The notes beneath the pieces were generated by a model. That model saw nothing but the letters and a program-made list of their open reading frames with translations, was not told the origin of the DNA and did no database searches. A DNA stretch of 64,000 nucleotides from Xiphophorus maculatus (taxonomy: Eukaryota; Chordata; Actinopteri; Cyprinodontiformes; Poeciliidae): assembly GCF_002775205.1 (NCBI RefSeq), contig NC_036444.1, positions 5,126,501 through 5,190,500 on the forward strand. Direction: 5' to 3'. The position numbers and the translations under genes were made by a program. This document shows, in pieces, positions 62,314 through 64,000 of the stretch. The first letter of the stretch is position 1, and each line of letters begins with the position of its first letter.

Positions 62314-64000
62314 TAAAACATCCGCAGCATTCATCCTCTGCTGGTTTGGCTGCAGTTTATTAAACCCCAACGTTCATGAATAACAAAAATATTTACCAGC
62401 ATAAACAGATATTTGATTATCCTGTTAAATATTTACTGAAATATCTGAGCAGCTGAGCTGAGGAAGGAGGAGCCATGATGTCGTTATTTTGAGATTGTTG
62501 GTTTGATTCCTGACTTCCCTCAGTCACGTCTTAGACTGTCAACCAGACAGTGAATGAATCTGCAAACATCTGAATATGACTTTTACTGTACAGGAGTAGA
62601 AACAAATACAATTTAAATGAACAACACATTATCGTAAGCTGCATATTTATCTGAGTTTAGAAAAATGTCTGAGTAATTATTGATTTATCTGGTGTTATTA
62701 TCTCTTGAATGGTGTAAAACACATTTTCACAGCTGTTGACAGCAAATCAAGAAGGGACAGTTTACCCCAATCCCATGAACAAAACACTAGTCAACAATAA
62801 CAACAAATCTGCTGGAGCATAAGTGTATTGTTGTTGTTGTACTCTCTACTTCCTCTTCTGAGAATGGAGATGTGCTACCAGCTCTCCGTCTAACGGGTGA
62901 AATGAGTTTCCTAAATCTGCTGGGATTTACCCTGTCCAGAACTGAAGTAAACTCTGTTTAAGCTGGTGTTGAGAAAGACTCGCCTGGTTCCTGACCACCT
63001 CCATCCAGATGTCTCTCCCTTCTTCCCACTGTGAATTAGCCAGACTGAGCAGCCTGAAGTCCACTAGTTTCACAGCACACCTGTTAACGGTCGCACTTTC
63101 TCTTTATTACAACTTGCACTTGGTACTGAACCAGGTTGGTTTTAGTAATGCTTTGTAATTAATCTTAATTTTAAACATAATAAATCAGTTATTTGATTAC
63201 TTCAGTTTCATTGTCACAACTTTAACAAATATTAAAACAAAACTTTTGCTGTAGATTATCATAAAGTGACACAATCAAGTCAGAAAAATATTCATGTTCA
63301 AGATTCTCTTTTTTTTAAACCAAAATCATCCATAGAAACATAATGAACTTTTATAATTTTCTGTATTTGTCAACGGAGTTTAAGTCTATTTATCTAAAAA
63401 GTAAAACAGTGTTTAATTACTCAGAGCACAAACAGAATTACTGTTAAAGTGTTTAAAGCCCAATCATGATGTTTTAAGAAAAGTCTTTCAACTTGTTTTA
63501 ATATGCCAATAACAAACATCACCAGCGGATGATGAACCTGCGTTTTGTCAACCTGTGTAGCTTAAATACATTGTTGTAAATTTTGGGATTTTTATCTAAT
63601 TACATTTTTTCTGAAATATTTAAAACTAGATCTCTGCTTCAGCAGGACAGTTTATTTTAACTGTTTCAGTCAGACACAAGCTTCTCTGAAAATTTATTTT
63701 AGTTAAAAATCTGTGAAGGTTTTGTAAATATTGACTGTAGTTTCTTCATTATTATAATTATTTTCTTTTCTGTCATTTTAAGAGCTGACACGTGCCCTCA
63801 ATGTTGTTTTTTGTAAAATGCAGTGGCAAGATGGCACCTACAGGTGGAGCTTCATGGAAATCTGAACCCAGTAAGTTTTATTTAACTCCAGAGTGTTGAA
63901 CCCAATAATTTTTCACGATTTTTAAAACTTGTTTAAACTTAAATGATGAAAATGAACGACTTTTAGCCTCATAAAATAAAAAACACACCAAACATGATGG
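62314..64000. other. 3' flank of GIMAP gene 2, no further gene recognised
   Basis: AT-rich; no coding exon, RNA gene or transposon end identified. ATGGCACCTACAGGTGGAGC (63832-63851) at the right edge begins a short frame that could be the first codons of the next gene, but the window ends too soon to judge. Confidence 0.35.

Overview
This window is vertebrate nuclear DNA, most likely from a ray-finned (teleost) fish. It is AT-rich and carries intron-split genes with GT-AG boundaries, many short non-autonomous DNA transposons of teleost type, and fish-type gene families: a Kir6 channel split over several coding exons, GIMAP GTPases and a FAM3C-like cytokine. There are no operons, CRISPR arrays, rRNA genes or convincing tRNA genes. 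I cannot fix the species.

Layout. 1-5.7 kb is mostly repeats, after a possible 3' coding end of a neighbouring gene at the left edge. 6.0-10.1 kb (+) is a three-exon CD59/Ly6-like GPI-anchored gene. 12.4-15.8 kb (-) is a five-coding-exon inward rectifier K+ channel of the Kir6 family, closest to the fish Kir6.3/kcnj11l type, with a GC-rich candidate promoter near 17 kb. 19.8-33.9 kb (+) is a 13-exon gene for a 748-residue protein. It has four tandem copies of a Myb/SANT-like (trihelix) DNA-binding module, each encoded by the same exon triplet (94 nt + 88 nt + a variable third exon), and ends in a charged coiled coil. 36.8-44.6 kb (+) is a ten-coding-exon FAM3 family gene with a 32-bp minisatellite in intron 1. 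50.2-51.1 kb (-) and 61.6-62.3 kb (+) are two divergently placed GIMAP (AIG1-type GTPase) terminal exons. The DNA between and inside genes is filled with repeats, several nested in one another. The clearest case is a 1.53-kb hAT element with a perfect 8-bp target duplication inside a LINE fragment (54.5-56.4 kb).

How the genes relate. They do not form one pathway. The Kir6 gene and the four-module gene are head to head about 2.5 kb apart and may share regulatory DNA. The two GIMAP exons are paralogues: both end in a Cys-x-x-Gln C-terminus, but only one has a glycine-zipper tail. The most unusual object is the four-module trihelix gene, whose repeat unit is a frame-neutral exon triplet.
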